From: Condylostoma magnum
Taxonomy: Eukaryota > Ciliophora > Heterotrichea > Heterotrichida > Condylostomatidae
Length of the DNA: 47,995 nt
Direction of reading: 5' to 3'
Assembly: GCA_920105805.1 (NCBI GenBank)
Contig: CAKKTI010000135.1
Span: 1-47,995 of the forward strand
The notes under the pieces are model-generated. The model was not told the DNA's origin, did no database searches, and saw only the letters and a list, made by a program, of their open reading frames with translations. The position numbers and the translations under genes are program-made. This document shows positions 36,578 through 47,995 of the stretch, in pieces; position 1 is the stretch's first letter; each line of letters begins with the position of its first letter.

Positions 36578-36700
36578 TTTTAGTTATAATTAATTTTAGA
36601 AATGGCTGACTGTTTTTAAGCAGTCCAATGCAGATATTTTAAATCAGTAAGTATTAAATTTTATATGGTTTGAATAATTATCTAAAATATTTTTGAAGAC

Positions 36701-37621
36701 ATGGAAGTTTCGGATGACTTTAATCTTAGAAGAAAATACTCGTTTATTTAAGGACATAAGCCCAATTAAAGTGAGGGCTGTGATATTTTAAGTGTTGATT
36801 AACTCTCAGAAGGTGTAAAATACGACAATTTTGGGTTAGGAGTTAAAATTTATCGCAGTTCACTCACAAATATTTCACTTCTAAAGCAAGAAGTTTTAAA
36901 CAGACGGTATTAATAAGAGTAAAGAGAAAAGGAAATCTTATAATTTTATAACAACGATTAAGATAAAGAAGAGATATAAACTGAAGTTATCGAGTAGAAT
37001 GAAATACACGATGATAATATTGCTAAAGGTAATTTAATAACACAAGGTAATTAGGAAAATCTTACAATTGAAGACAAAGAGCAAATAAAATCAGGATGTT
37101 GTACAGCTTGTTGTCTAATTTAATTAAAACTTACTTTGATTTAGTACTATATATATTATACGCTTTATTGATTCTGCGGATTCTTCGTGGTTTCTATGTT
37201 TAAATTCTTTTCTTTATTAGGCTTTAGTTATACTTTTTGCGTACAGTTGATTCATTTGAGAGATATGGTAGGATTGGCGGCTTGAAAAGGGAGAAATTTT
37301 TGCGATTCTGCGATTTTGATCGTTAGTGGTTTATAGTTGTTAACTAATCTAACTTTTATTTGTCTATATTGAGTTTTGATGATTTAGCTCTAATTACAGG
37401 TAAGGATACTTTTACATGAATTGTATTTTAAAGCTTAAATGAATTGTTCTTTGATACTTATGCTGAGTCTTTGATAGGCTAATTAATTAGCGATCTGTTC
37501 AATCGTCTTCTAAGCTTTTTATGATGTTTAGGTCTTTTTAATATTAAATCTAGTATTTACTTATGCATTTTTATTTATGTGATTAATTAGTTTTGATATA
37601 TACAAACTGTTTATAAACTAG
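36701..37621 (+). CDS. Multi-pass membrane protein, unknown
   Basis: About 306 residues: a soluble, acidic N-terminal ~130 residues (MEVSDDFNLRRKYSF...) then CCTACC, a possible acylation site, and about five hydrophobic helices. UGA occurs several times as Trp within helices (YTLYWFCGFF, LYWVLM). I end it at UAG 37619-37621, which lies in the same CTAG as the UAG of the opposing Rho-like gene. Beyond that point the frame runs antisense to the GTPase and is not real. Position next to the acyltransferase-like CCxxCC hint is only suggestive. Confidence 0.55.
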
Positions 37622-38202
37622 ATTATACAACATTTAATCCTCATGCCTTTGCTTTTCTTATCTTGAATTTTCTGTAGATACTTTTTAACTATTTGAGTGA
37701 ATAGATAATGCATATTATAATGAGTTAAAGAACTACACTGTATAAACTCTGAAAATCTAAATTTATGAGCTATCTTTTACACCTGATCACTGTCACAAAC
37801 TTAATGTTTTTATTGTTATATTGTACTTTATTCCAATTAATCCTAATGTGTTCCAACAAGAAACACAATGGCTGTAGGATTCAATTACTTTATTTCAAAA
37901 TTTCATACATTTGACACATTTGTAAACGATTCATTGTCAATCATTGAAAAACAAAGAATTATTACGTCAATGTCATTGTAAGCTGCCTTTCTTATATTGG
38001 AGAAAGCTCCTGTTTAGATTCCTGATGTATCGAATAAGTTGAATTTTATGAGCTATTTACCTGCGTTAAGTTAAAAGTAATGATGCTCTATTCCTGTAGG
38101 CTTGTATAAATTTCGGAATGTTTAAAACATAAAGGATTGAATTAAAGCTGATTTACCACTGTATCTGTCTCCAATGACTAAACATTAAATTTACGACGAC
38201 AT
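37618..38202 (-). CDS. Atypical Rho-like small GTPase
   Basis: About 194 residues. The P-loop is GDRYSGKSAL, the Thr switch KPTGIEHHY, the base-binding motif VGTHQDQ (T-x-x-D as in Rho) and CSSL. CFSMIDNESFTNV and a following Trp match Rho proteins. The switch II motif is DTSGIQ instead of DTAGQE, so the catalytic Gln position is Ile: GTP hydrolysis is probably weak, as in Rnd-type Rho proteins. The C-terminus is MRIKCCII before UAG, a CaaX box (CCII) predicting geranylgeranylation and membrane attachment. The UAG overlaps that of the convergent membrane protein gene. Confidence 0.88.
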
Positions 38203-38850
38203 TGTAAACAATTTATTATATATTTAACATATCAATACAGAAGATAGTTTTATAAATTCAGCTAGTATAGAATTCTTGTACAAATAAGCTTAAATGTAGT
38301 TAGAAGCATTTTTGTGAAAGATTAAGTTAATTTTGATATCTCTTTTAACACTAATTCATTGCATACATTATCTCGTAAAAATTAATAATCTTAAATAAAT
38401 GTTATAACAAATTTAATGCATGATTAGTTTGTGCTTTCTAGAAATATAGCTCAGTATAGTTTAAAACTGGTAGGCTAAATTCTAAAATATATACCGGCTC
38501 ATTAATATATTGCATAATATTAATCCCTGTTGTAGTTTGCATTCATTAACATTTCTAAAAAATATAAGAAAAGCTTTCTAATTTTAAGGTATATTGACAT
38601 AGAATTAAATTGTTACAATAAGAAAGCAATCAAATCAGCCTAAAGGTTGATTTCCATACATATAATCTTTGAGTAGTGTCAGTTAATTTGACTACAGGAT
38701 ATGAAATAAAGGCCATTAAATCCTTAAGAAATATAAAAAAAAACTTTATTTCAGGCATTTCTTAGCTAAATTTTCCCTAATTTGATTTTAAATTCAACAT
38801 TTCTACTAATTTATACAAAGATAAAAAAAATAAACTTTTATACATTGAAA
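38203..38850. other. AT-rich divergent intergenic region
   Basis: About 650 bases between the Rho-like start and the next plus-strand start. An in-frame extension of the downstream gene is open (as almost any frame is), but G-starting codons drop sharply, so I read it as non-coding. The segment near 38445 contains a D-loop-like tagctcag, but no cloverleaf follows. Confidence 0.45.
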
Positions 38851-39468
38851 ATGGAAATATCTGTTGATACAAAACTAATTTGCTTGTGTAGCTTTTGTGA
38901 TAACAATGAACATAGTGAAATTTAAGAGTGAAATGGAGAGTTAGACAATTTTATATCTCCAATACTAAGCTAAGAATAATTATTTTCAATCGACTGGGAA
39001 AATCCAGAAACTTGTGAGTAAATTTTTGATATTTATGGGCCAATAGGCCTCTCAATTTGACACATTTTACCAGAAATTCATAACACCCTAGAAAGACCAT
39101 ACTAATTTTTAAAATGTCTTGTTTAGTACTTCAGATAAGCAAAATAAGAATCTAGAGTTGAATCAATAATACTAAAATTGCCAGATATAAAAGAATTCTG
39201 TGTTTTAAAAATTGAAGTTTCCATAGAACAAATTGCTCTATTATTAAATCTTTTTGATATGTACGAGTATTACTTTATTCAGTCAAATTAGTAAAGCTAA
39301 GTAGCAGAGATTTTTTAACCATTGATTCTAAGATTTCTAAATAGAGTTCCAGAAAACATTTTAGTGAAAAGTTCAGATTTACTCACAGTTTTTGGGCTAG
39401 AAAAGTTCCCTATGCAGGCTACAAAGTAATAACAGATTTATTACTACTCTTCTTTATTAGTAAATTAG
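38851..39468 (+). CDS. Hypothetical protein, faintly RhoGAP-like
   Basis: About 205 residues starting MEISVDTKLICLCSFCDNN. A Cys-containing N-terminus is followed by helices (QFLKCLVQYFRQ, IALLLNLFDMYEYYF, FQPLILRFLNRVP). The last helices recall the end of RhoGAP domains (MTxxNLAxxFxPxLLR), and a Rho-like gene is next door, but no Arg finger is visible, so this stays a weak idea. It ends at UAG 39466-39468, nine bases from the end of the convergent RBR gene. Confidence 0.5.
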
Positions 39469-39477
39469 AAAGTATTA

Positions 39478-40386
39478 TTAACCATTAATTTCATCAGTTG
39501 TATTGCAGCTTATTCCAAAAGGTCCAAACTTTTTATAATGAGTTTGATAACTTCTCCGCTTCAAAACCTTCATACAAATATAACAAAAAAATGTGTTTCC
39601 TTGGCATTAGGGCCAATTACATACTAGAAAATTACAGCTTTACTCTTTTAATACTCCATTATTACAATTAGGGCACTTTTTAACTTTATTTGACAATTTT
39701 TAGTTTTTATAGCAATCTCCTTTATGACATTTTGAGCAGTATGAGCAAAATTACTGGCTGCAGTTAATACATTCGATTTATTATCTATTGTTAGAAGCTA
39801 TTAACCAAAATTGGCAGTTTGGGCAATTGCTGAATAAAAGTTACATATAATGTTAATTAGATAGGGGTATATTTGGCTATTTAAGGCATCTATCTAGTGC
39901 TTAAAATGTAGATTTATCAAGTATTTTAATCAAAGACGTTATTTGTAGTTCATTAGGACATTGAGGGCATTTTAATTAATCTTTTTATATGTATTTTTAG
40001 TTAATTTTTTCAAGAACTAGTTAAGTAATACAGCTGTTACAACAAACATGAGAACAGTTCTGTATGAAAATATCATTAATATTATAAGCTCCTGAGCATT
40101 TTTCACATTCGAATAGCACATTTTCTAAGTATTTTGAATTAATATTTTATAAGCAAATTTTGCATATGGACTTATCCTTTGAATTACTCTTATATAAGTC
40201 AAATACTTAGATTTTAATACAACTACTACAAAATTTATGAGAACAATCTAATATATAGTAGGACCTATTTTCACAATAGTCACACTACTCTATACTTTAA
40301 AGATTATTAGATTAATTATGATCTCTGCTGAATAAATACCTATACACTTATGTAAATATGCCTAATACGAATAATATCATTCTCAT
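39478..40386 (-). CDS. RING-between-RING (RBR) E3 ubiquitin ligase
   Basis: About 302 residues. Order: an extra RING-like finger (CDYC, CSHKFCSSC, CKIC), RING1 (CEKC, CSHVCCNSC, CPQC), IBR (CPNC, CINC, CSYCSKCHKGDC) and RING2 (CPNC, SCNFLVC, PQCQG, CYIC). RING2 aligns step by step with that of parkin, and the Cys in QSCNFLVC sits at the catalytic position that carries ubiquitin as a thioester. The start ATG 40386 is the first in frame. The stop is UAA 39480-39478. Substrates are unknown. It is compact, lacking the ubiquitin-like domain of parkin. Confidence 0.9.
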
Positions 40387-40510
40387 GCCCACTTCCTATA
40401 TTCAATAACGCCTTTAAATCTTATTTTATCCTTCTCTCTATTCAATCAATGGTTGTTTTTCTGTCATTTTTGTATAATTTACCTATGAAAATAATGTTGT
40501 TAAAATTTAA

Positions 40511-41329
40511 ATGTCTTACAATTCAAAGTACTAAGAAAAATCCTATACATCTAGAATAATTCCTAGGGAAAATTAATAAAGACATTAATTGAATTTGTAA
40601 AATATAAGAAATCCGAAAATCAGAGTAATTTTAACTTAGGAATTAGCAGCAACTCGAAGTTAATCTAAGCAAAAGTAATACAACTTTTAATCACATGACA
40701 ATGCTTTCCGATAATAACAGCATGCTTTTTAATAGAAACACTCAAATATATAAGAAGGCGATACTCCTCAATTCAGTGATTAAAACACATAAAATCTAGT
40801 TAGTTTTTTATCATAGCTAAGATTAGAGAATTATATTGTAAAATTTTAAGCAAATCAGATAACAATGCAAGATATTCCATTGCTAACAAAACAAGATTTA
40901 ACTGATCTAAATTTACCAATTGGCCCTAAAAGTAGACTTTGGAAAATTATATAAGAAATGTAAAATAATCCAGAAAATGAAAGCTTTATTGAAGAAAGTA
41001 CTGACCAAAGCCCTGCTCCTAGATTGGTATACTAGGAGAATTAATAAGTAAGTGATTAATAATTCTTATAGATACAGAAAATGCTGTATTAGATTTCCTA
41101 ATAATAACTTTAAATGATGAAGGTTATCGAGTAAAATCAAAAAGCTATTGCTAGGCTTTCAGTACCATAAAGTGATGAGGAGGAAGAAAACATACATCCT
41201 GAGCAATTATCACGTACTCCTGTATAAAAATATACTTCTCCATTACAGAATTCCCTAAGAACTCAAATCTGTCAAAGAGTAAGTCCTATAAGAACAAAGT
41301 TTTCCAATACAGTAAAGAGTAAGTATTGA
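40511..41329 (+). CDS. SAM-domain protein
   Basis: About 272 residues. After a Gln/Asn/Ser-rich basic N-terminus, residues ~100-155 form a complete SAM domain: FLSQLRLENYIVKFQ, ITMQDIPLLTKQDLTDL and LPIGPKSRLWKII. SAM domains self-associate or bind other SAM domains, often in kinase signalling or scaffolds. A Gln-rich coiled coil and an acidic patch (SDEEEEN) follow. The end is UGA 41327-41329. The promoter is the 124-base gap shared with the RBR gene. Confidence 0.85.
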
Positions 41330-41406
41330 GTTAATAACAAAGTCTATAATTTTCAGTGCTGATTGATTATATAAAGGTTGCAAATTATATTACTTAAAAG
41401 CTATGT

Positions 41407-41928
41407 TTAAATAGAGCCTTTTATGCTCTCTCTTTTCATTATTCTCTGCTTCATACGGTTTATACCGAGATTTTTCTACGGAATTCTAACACGTCTTTAA
41501 GTCAATCCTACTGTAGGTGTTTTGCACTAATAATTAAAATTATTTGGTTTCTTGATACTAGTTAATTACACTCTCTCCGGAATAAATTTAAATTTTGACT
41601 ATGTTTTTTCCTTAATTTACATTAGTTCAGCTAATTCATTTATAACCGAATCTTCTTTATCTATATAAATCTACACATCCTTCTTTAATATATCCTTTTA
41701 AAGTACTAAAGTATCTTCACTTTGGCTATTTACTATAGATCTTCTAGGCTATGCCTAATACTTTTTTACTACTTTACACTGAATCATTCTATTTCGGCAA
41801 CTCTTAGGACTGATTTACTAGGACAACTTATAAGGAGAATTAAAAGCTTCACTAGTTGTGGTGGAAAAGTTTCCTATTTAAAGATTAATCGGAGTAACTA
41901 ATGTTTTGCGTGTTTAGGTAAATAACAT
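41407..41928 (-). CDS. Basic disordered protein or tail of the GST gene
   Basis: About 173 residues from MLFTQTRKTLV, basic, Ser/Thr/Gln-rich, with an acidic helical middle (VINELAELMQIKEKTQ) and a basic end. The ATG lies 9 bases after the UAG that ends the GST gene and in the same frame, so it could be a C-terminal extension of GST made by reading UAG as Gln. No domain recognised. UAA 41409-41407 ends it. Confidence 0.45.
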
Positions 41929-41937
41929 ATTTATTTT

Positions 41938-42699
41938 CTAATCATATATACTTAATGGAAGTCCCAATTGGGCTCCTTTTGGGTCACCAGCTTGCTTGTA
42001 TTTCAGGAAATTGTGATAACGCTTGATAGGCTATTCTATGTCTTTGAACCACTGCTGTTATTTAATAAAATTGTAGTACTTTTCAACATTTGAGTAGTTA
42101 ATATTTTGTAGTTTTTCTGCCATTGCAATGTCCTTATAGTTGAAAATATTTGATACTAAAGGAATCAGATTTATATCGGCCATTGTGATTACGTCTTGTC
42201 CTATTATAGATTTTGAGATAGTTTTTGCATCTTGTAAGCGGCTATTTAAATCTTCTATGCCTTGTTTTAGGTTTTAATCAGTTTAATCATTCTCTTAATT
42301 GTAAAGTATTTAAACGAAAGGAGGCATTAGCATGTTTGTGAATTGCTAAGTAGCTAGGTCAATTTAAGATTTGTATAATTAGTTTATTCTATTTTTATTA
42401 TCTCTTGGGTAAAGAAAAGGCTCTTTTAAATCATCTAAGTATTCGTTTACTACAGTGCTTTCGTATAAATACTATGCTTTATTGTCTTGCTTAATTATTA
42501 GGGTTGGAACTTTTCCATTTGGGTTTGCATCTAGAAATTTCTAAGGTTTTTGAATAAGGCTTACTTGCTCTATGTTTATCTATAAGCTTTTATAACTGGA
42601 AACTAGGAGAGAACGCTGGGCAAATGGGCACATGTGATGCACTAGTAGAGTTAATGTAGCATTTTGTAAATCTGGTTCTCTTGAGCATGCACAGCCCAT
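41938..42699 (-). CDS. Glutathione S-transferase-like protein with acylation signal
   Basis: About 253 residues, complete for the family. The N-terminal thioredoxin-fold half has HHMCPFAQR (Cys ~24, as in omega-class GSTs), NPNGKVPTLII and YESTVVNEYLDD; the helical C-terminal domain includes ITMADINLIPLV. The start MGCACSREP is a consensus for N-myristoylation with palmitoylation Cys, which would place this GST on a membrane, unusual for the family. An omega-type Cys suggests thiol transfer or dehydroascorbate-type chemistry. It lies about 140 bases downstream of the cystathionine gamma-lyase family gene on the same strand. Confidence 0.85.
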
Positions 42700-42844
42700 T
42701 TTAATTAGTAGAGTAGTGTGTTATTAATTATTTAAACACAATATTGTTGTTTATACAGTATAAACACACTTATGTCCTTTTATTCAATATTAATAGTGGA
42801 AATTTAAATACATTAAATCTAATAAAAACTAATCATTAAATTAA

Positions 42845-44047
<1,203 letters not shown>

Positions 44048-44190
44048 TTTAGTATTTTAATGTGGTGAATTTAAAATTGAAGGGTTTATAGAAAATACTT
44101 GTGTAATTTGAGTATTAGAAGGTGGGTTTAGTCTTTTATTGGAGGAAATGTTTAGATGGAATAATTTTAAAAATGTAAAAAACATATGAT

Positions 44191-45201
44191 ATGTTCTAGA
44201 TGTAATAGGACTCTTTATAATCTTGAGATGATAAGATTGTGATTATATCAGATACTAATTCACCTGTGTAATAAGTTCATAATTTCGAGTTTTAAGCTTA
44301 ATCGGATTTAATTCAAAATTAAACAAATGAAGAAATTAGTGAAAGTAGAGAAACTATTGATTAATTGCCTTTAAATATAAAACTAAACTCCTTAAACAAA
44401 AAGTCAAGTAGTATGAGGAAAATGAGATCATAAAGAAAGAAATCATTAAATTCATCGAGGTAAAGTCGGACTTAAAGCGCGTATTACAACACAGATTAAG
44501 TTTTAAATAAGATATTTAGCAACTTATAAACCCGTAATTGTAATACAATGAGAGAGCTCAGCAGGTCTGATACGAGGGATTTAAAAAACGTTATATATAA
44601 AAAGGCAAACTAGCTTAGTCGGACAGTATAAACTAAAGTTTAGGGAAAGAAAGTTGTAACTTATATACAGAATCCTTAGTATAATGCTAATAAATCCAGA
44701 GCTAGCTCAATGAATACTTTCAGAGATAAAAGACGAAAAGCTATTAAAGTAAGATAAGCCTAAGATGAATTAATAAGGAAAAGAGTATCTTAAGGTATGT
44801 ATATTGAAACATAGTAGACCAAAGCATAGAATTATCTCGATAAAATACTTAGAAAGTATGAAAGGCTTAGAGAAATCGAAAATCAGTAGCAGTTAAAGGA
44901 AGAACTAATTGCTTAAAAGAGTGTTAAAAAGTTGATAACTGACAATATAGCAGCATTCTACGAATCTAAAATCAAAGAATTTAATGAGATGTAAGAGGAA
45001 AAAGAGCTTAAAAGAAAAGTTAGGAAAATAGAAAGTCAGAAATTAAGATATGAAGCTGCTTAGTATAACTAATAAGCTATATATTATAGTATGCAACCAA
45101 GTTTTTCAAAAATAGAAAAGGAGAAAGAAGAGTTTAACCTACAATTAAGTTCATTATAAGCCATAGAAGATAAAATCATAAAGAAGTACAAAAGGTCCTG
45201 A
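44191..45201 (+). CDS. Basic coiled-coil protein, unknown
   Basis: About 336 residues. The N-terminus is acidic and polar (MFQMQQDSLQSWDDK), the middle strongly basic and Ser-rich (MRKMRSQRKKSLNSSRQ), and the C-terminal half a long coiled coil (LDKILRKYERLREIENQQQ; EEKELKRKVRKIESQ), ending at UGA 45199-45201. It shares a 143-base divergent gap with the PLP enzyme. Charge and coil suggest a microtubule or basal body protein; no family recognised. Confidence 0.65.
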
Positions 45202-45846
45202 GTATAACTTATCTAATGTTATTTAATTGTTTATTTCCTAAACTTATTTAATTAGAAATCATTACACAGAATTTTCTTATAGTTGAATCTCATTCTGACT
45301 GCACAAAGCAGTTAACTGTATAGTTGAATACAAAGAAGTAATTGAATCTGCTTTAAAAGCTTTCTATTGAATTACCTATTTGAGATTTTATAATCTGGAG
45401 AGAAAATCACTTAATATTAGAAGAAAAGTGTTTAAAGAAGCTTATGCTTGTATACAATTGTTTTATTTAAGTTTATATAGAGTTCAGTCGGTATTTCATC
45501 AATTGTCAGACTGACGTGCAAATACTTATTTCATCATTATTTTAATAAATATGGATCATTTAAATCAATTACTTTTTAAAAGCTTATTGCAAGACAAATA
45601 ATACTTATAAATTATATAAGTAATAGATTAAGCATGACAAATTAAGGTCAAAATATTAAAACTTGATTAATAAGGAAATAAGAATAAAATTATTCAAAGA
45701 TTAGTAGTTTTAAGTATAAATGAATATCTGTCTATTCATTCTTATGCTCTTACAATCTAACTCAATAGCACTAATTCATGTTAATTAACTTATTATTCAG
45801 TATTAGATAATAAAAAAATAAACTATAAAAGTTTATTAGGACATTT
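45202..45846. other. AT-rich gap between convergent genes
   Basis: About 645 bases with no frame of coding character and no RNA gene that I can see. Confidence 0.5.
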
Positions 45847-47124
45847 TTAGTATTGATTAAATTAAAACTTTCTGCTGAAAGACTGTGAATTATTAACCTA
45901 AATATCTTTTCCAACACTTCTTATCATTGACTCTGGTAAATTTTAAGTAAAGCAACTTGAGATTTCTTTGAAATTATTCAAGGGTTTCAGTGTGGTGGTG
46001 TCTAATGATTGAATTATTATTATTTCATCTATATAATTTATCTGGATAGTATCAAAATCCTTATAATCGAGCTTTTCCCTCAACATATAATTTTACCCTA
46101 TTCTATAAAAAGCTTTGTTTGTAAATAAATAGAACTCATGGGTTTAATCACTTATTATGCGAGCGCTGATGCATTTATCAATATTTTCTCCTATTTTACC
46201 ATGGTGAACTATTATTTTATTCAATTATTTACATTAATCACTATAGCTATTTTAAATAAACTCATCAATATTCATTTTGTGCATTTGTTTTATTAGCTAC
46301 TAATAGCTTCCAGATTCTTAAACAATCAAATAATATTCTTATATATTATAAAACATTGCTTAAATTGAGTTAAGTAGGTCATATAGTTTATCTGTGAATA
46401 CCAAAGTATCATTTTTACGCTTTTTGTTGTGAATAAGTACATGACGTTGCGAAATACCAATTCTAATAAGGATTAAATCAGTAAGCTTTATAATTTAAGG
46501 CTTTTTCACAAAATTTTTAGGATTTACTATATAAATCGACTCATTTGTTACAAGTAAAACCTTTTCAGACTTTTTATTAGGAGGTTGAAATTGAACTACA
46601 TCGAGAAAACCATCTAAATGTTCTGCTTCCGACCCATAAGTATCAAATAGCTATAAAACCTATTGTTACTATGATTAAGTAAGATATTCAGCCTATTCTA
46701 AATTATACTAAAGATCTTTAGATTTATAGGTAGAATTATACAAAGAATCTTAGGGAGGTTCATTTGAGTAAAAATTTTAATTAGCATCCTCACTAGTTAT
46801 ATTATCTTCTGATTACTCACTTTAGTAGTACTCTTCATAGTAATTATGTTTCTACTCAGCAGTTTCATCTTAACTGCTTTGCTTACTAAAATGATCTATT
46901 ATCATAAATCTGCTGTCTAATTCATAGCTTTCTTATTATAAAGATTTTTGTTAAAAGCTTTGCTAAGTGTTATCTAATGTATACTGTAGTTTTGAATCTA
47001 GATTTTATATTCTTTTAGTATAGTTTATTCTCTTGCTTTTTCTTTTCTTGTCATCCTTTACTATAATTTTTGTAGATAATGTACTTTTATTCCTGCCAGA
47101 GCAACAAAATGTTGTACTGCTCCC
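45847..47124 (-). CDS. Protein with myosin tail (TH1)-like domains; start unresolved
   Basis: About 425 residues in a continuous frame. After a polar Gln/Ser/Asp-rich first half, a beta-rich unit LLVTNESIYIVNPKN then LIRIGISQRHVLIHNKK and DTLVFTDKLYDLL matches the pattern of the TH1 (PH-like, lipid-binding) tail of class I myosins; a second weaker copy follows (FYLFTNKAFYRIG...). No motor domain is present. The frame is open upstream of 47124 but has no ATG at a sensible place; the first in-frame ATG I see is 46905, so the 5' end may use that, or an unseen intron. The stop is UAA 45849-45847. Confidence 0.6.
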
Positions 47125-47670
47125 ATTTAAATTTTGCTATTTTTTAGTATTTCAATGCGCATATAGTTATCGTATATAAGTGTATTGTTATATATTAAAG
47201 AAGGAATTGTAAATAAGTTGATAATTTATAATACACTGATATTTTTGTGCTAAATGTAATTGTTATACAAGAATAGAAGGTAAGTTTATAGCTATTTTAA
47301 TTCTTTTATTATGTTAAAATAGAATTAATTTAATTTGTCTTGTATAATTGATACTTCTACTAATTAATGACATATATTTCTTATCTAGATGTAAAAGCAA
47401 TACATCAGTTAACATCTATAATTAAAATTACTATAAATGTCTTTATATTAAGCAATACCTATTTTTAGAAAAAATTGGTATAGTAATAGCTATAAAAATA
47501 CCAAACATACAAAATTGGTCCTTAAAATAAATAGAAGCAATCAAGAAATTATTTTCCTCATGATTTTATTCTTAAGTATATCTATTATTCACCTAATCAC
47601 TAATTAGCATCTTTTGGCGGAAAAATTAACTATTTTCATAGCATCTTATATTACTAAACATCATTTTAGA
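47125..47670. other. AT-rich divergent intergenic region
   Basis: About 545 bases between the TH1-like gene and the ABCC gene. It may hold the 5' end of the TH1-like gene. A minor hairpin and A/T runs only; no RNA gene recognised. Confidence 0.45.
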
Positions 47671-47995
47671 ATGAAAAACTAAAATCACTTTTATGACAAT
47701 TCCACATGAATTGGGCAATTATTCTACTGTTGAGTTTGAAAAATGATGAAGTCTTGAAACTGGTAGGCTCCTACAATTGAACAACATTATGATTTACCCC
47801 AGAGCATGAATTTTAACGATTTATGCAAAAGGTACAAACATTTATGGCAAAAAGAGCAATAAAAGAAGAATCCTAGCTATTTGAATATCATTCTCAAGGC
47901 TCATTTCTTACAAATCGGCATAGTATTGCTTTTAAATGCTCTGGCAAATATATTACAAGTTGTTATAAGTATTCTAGCCGGATTAATAGTAGATG
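47671..47995 (+). CDS. ABCC-type ABC transporter, N-terminal fragment
   Basis: The first ~108 residues; the gene runs off the right edge. It starts MKNQNHFYDNSTWIGQLFY, then has the entry region of ABCC/MRP transporters: STWIGQLFYCWVW, DLPQSMNFNDL and KHLWQKEQQKKNPSYLN, followed by the first helix of the membrane domain (LLNALANILQVVISILAGLI). No N-terminal TMD0 is present. The full protein would export conjugates such as glutathione adducts; the GST is about 5 kb away, which may be chance. UGA is read as Trp four times in this stretch. Confidence 0.75.

Noticed and set aside
38440-38510. tRNA-like start (tagctcag)
   Set aside because: No matching D-stem, anticodon arm or T-arm follows.
38400-38850. 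N-terminal extension of the gene at 38851
   Set aside because: The frame is open, but G-starting codons fall to about one in ten and no motif appears.

Overview
This window reads as macronuclear-type DNA of a ciliate in which all three standard stop codons are also sense codons: UAA and UAG are Gln and UGA is Trp (the Condylostoma-type arrangement, genetic code 28). The case is internal. UGA stands at the invariant Trp of four RanBP2-type zinc fingers, at four WD dipeptides of a WD40 protein and in the CPW of a DHHC protein. UAA is the Gln of a kinesin P-loop. The same codons appear to end other genes here: UAA for HAUS3 and anoctamin, UAG for Rib72 and the Rho-like GTPase, UGA for the RING-H2 protein and the kinase. 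Karyorelict-like ambiguous codes are the alternative, but UAA/UAG termination favours the Condylostoma type. Under a standard code every gene looks shattered. Because no codon is a certain stop, open frames prove little. I chose frames by conserved motifs, by G-starting codons and by continuity, and most 3' ends are uncertain by a few codons. No gene needed an intron.

Layout. 1-3.3 kb: end of a double-domain purine cyclase, a FYVE-like protein and a CFAP119-like protein. 3.3-6.0 kb: small genes, a RING-H2 ligase and an AT-rich gap. 6.0-19.2 kb: HAUS3 (plus strand), then a minus-strand block of kinesin-14, a helical solenoid protein, a SET-domain methyltransferase, an aldehyde dehydrogenase, a protein kinase and a long coiled coil. 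19.2-24.5 kb: DHHC acyltransferase, a long RCC1 protein and a small protein. 24.9-31.8 kb, mostly minus strand: a ten-finger C2H2 protein, anoctamin, a WD40 protein and a polytopic membrane protein. 31.8-41.4 kb: a RanBP2-finger protein, Rib72/EFHC1, coiled coil, membrane protein, Rho-like GTPase, RBR ubiquitin ligase and SAM-domain protein. 41.4-48 kb: GST, cystathionine gamma-lyase family enzyme, coiled coil, a myosin-tail-like protein and the start of an ABCC transporter.

Genes are packed extremely tightly, with starts of divergent genes 24-32 bases apart and same-strand neighbours 3-30 bases apart. Several products suit a ciliated cell: HAUS3 and kinesin-14 (microtubule branching and minus-end motility), Rib72 (doublet microtubule lumen), a CFAP119-like protein and coiled coils. 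A GST sits beside the transsulfuration-type enzyme, which may link thiol chemistry. I saw no tRNA, rRNA, CRISPR array, transposon or virus-like element.
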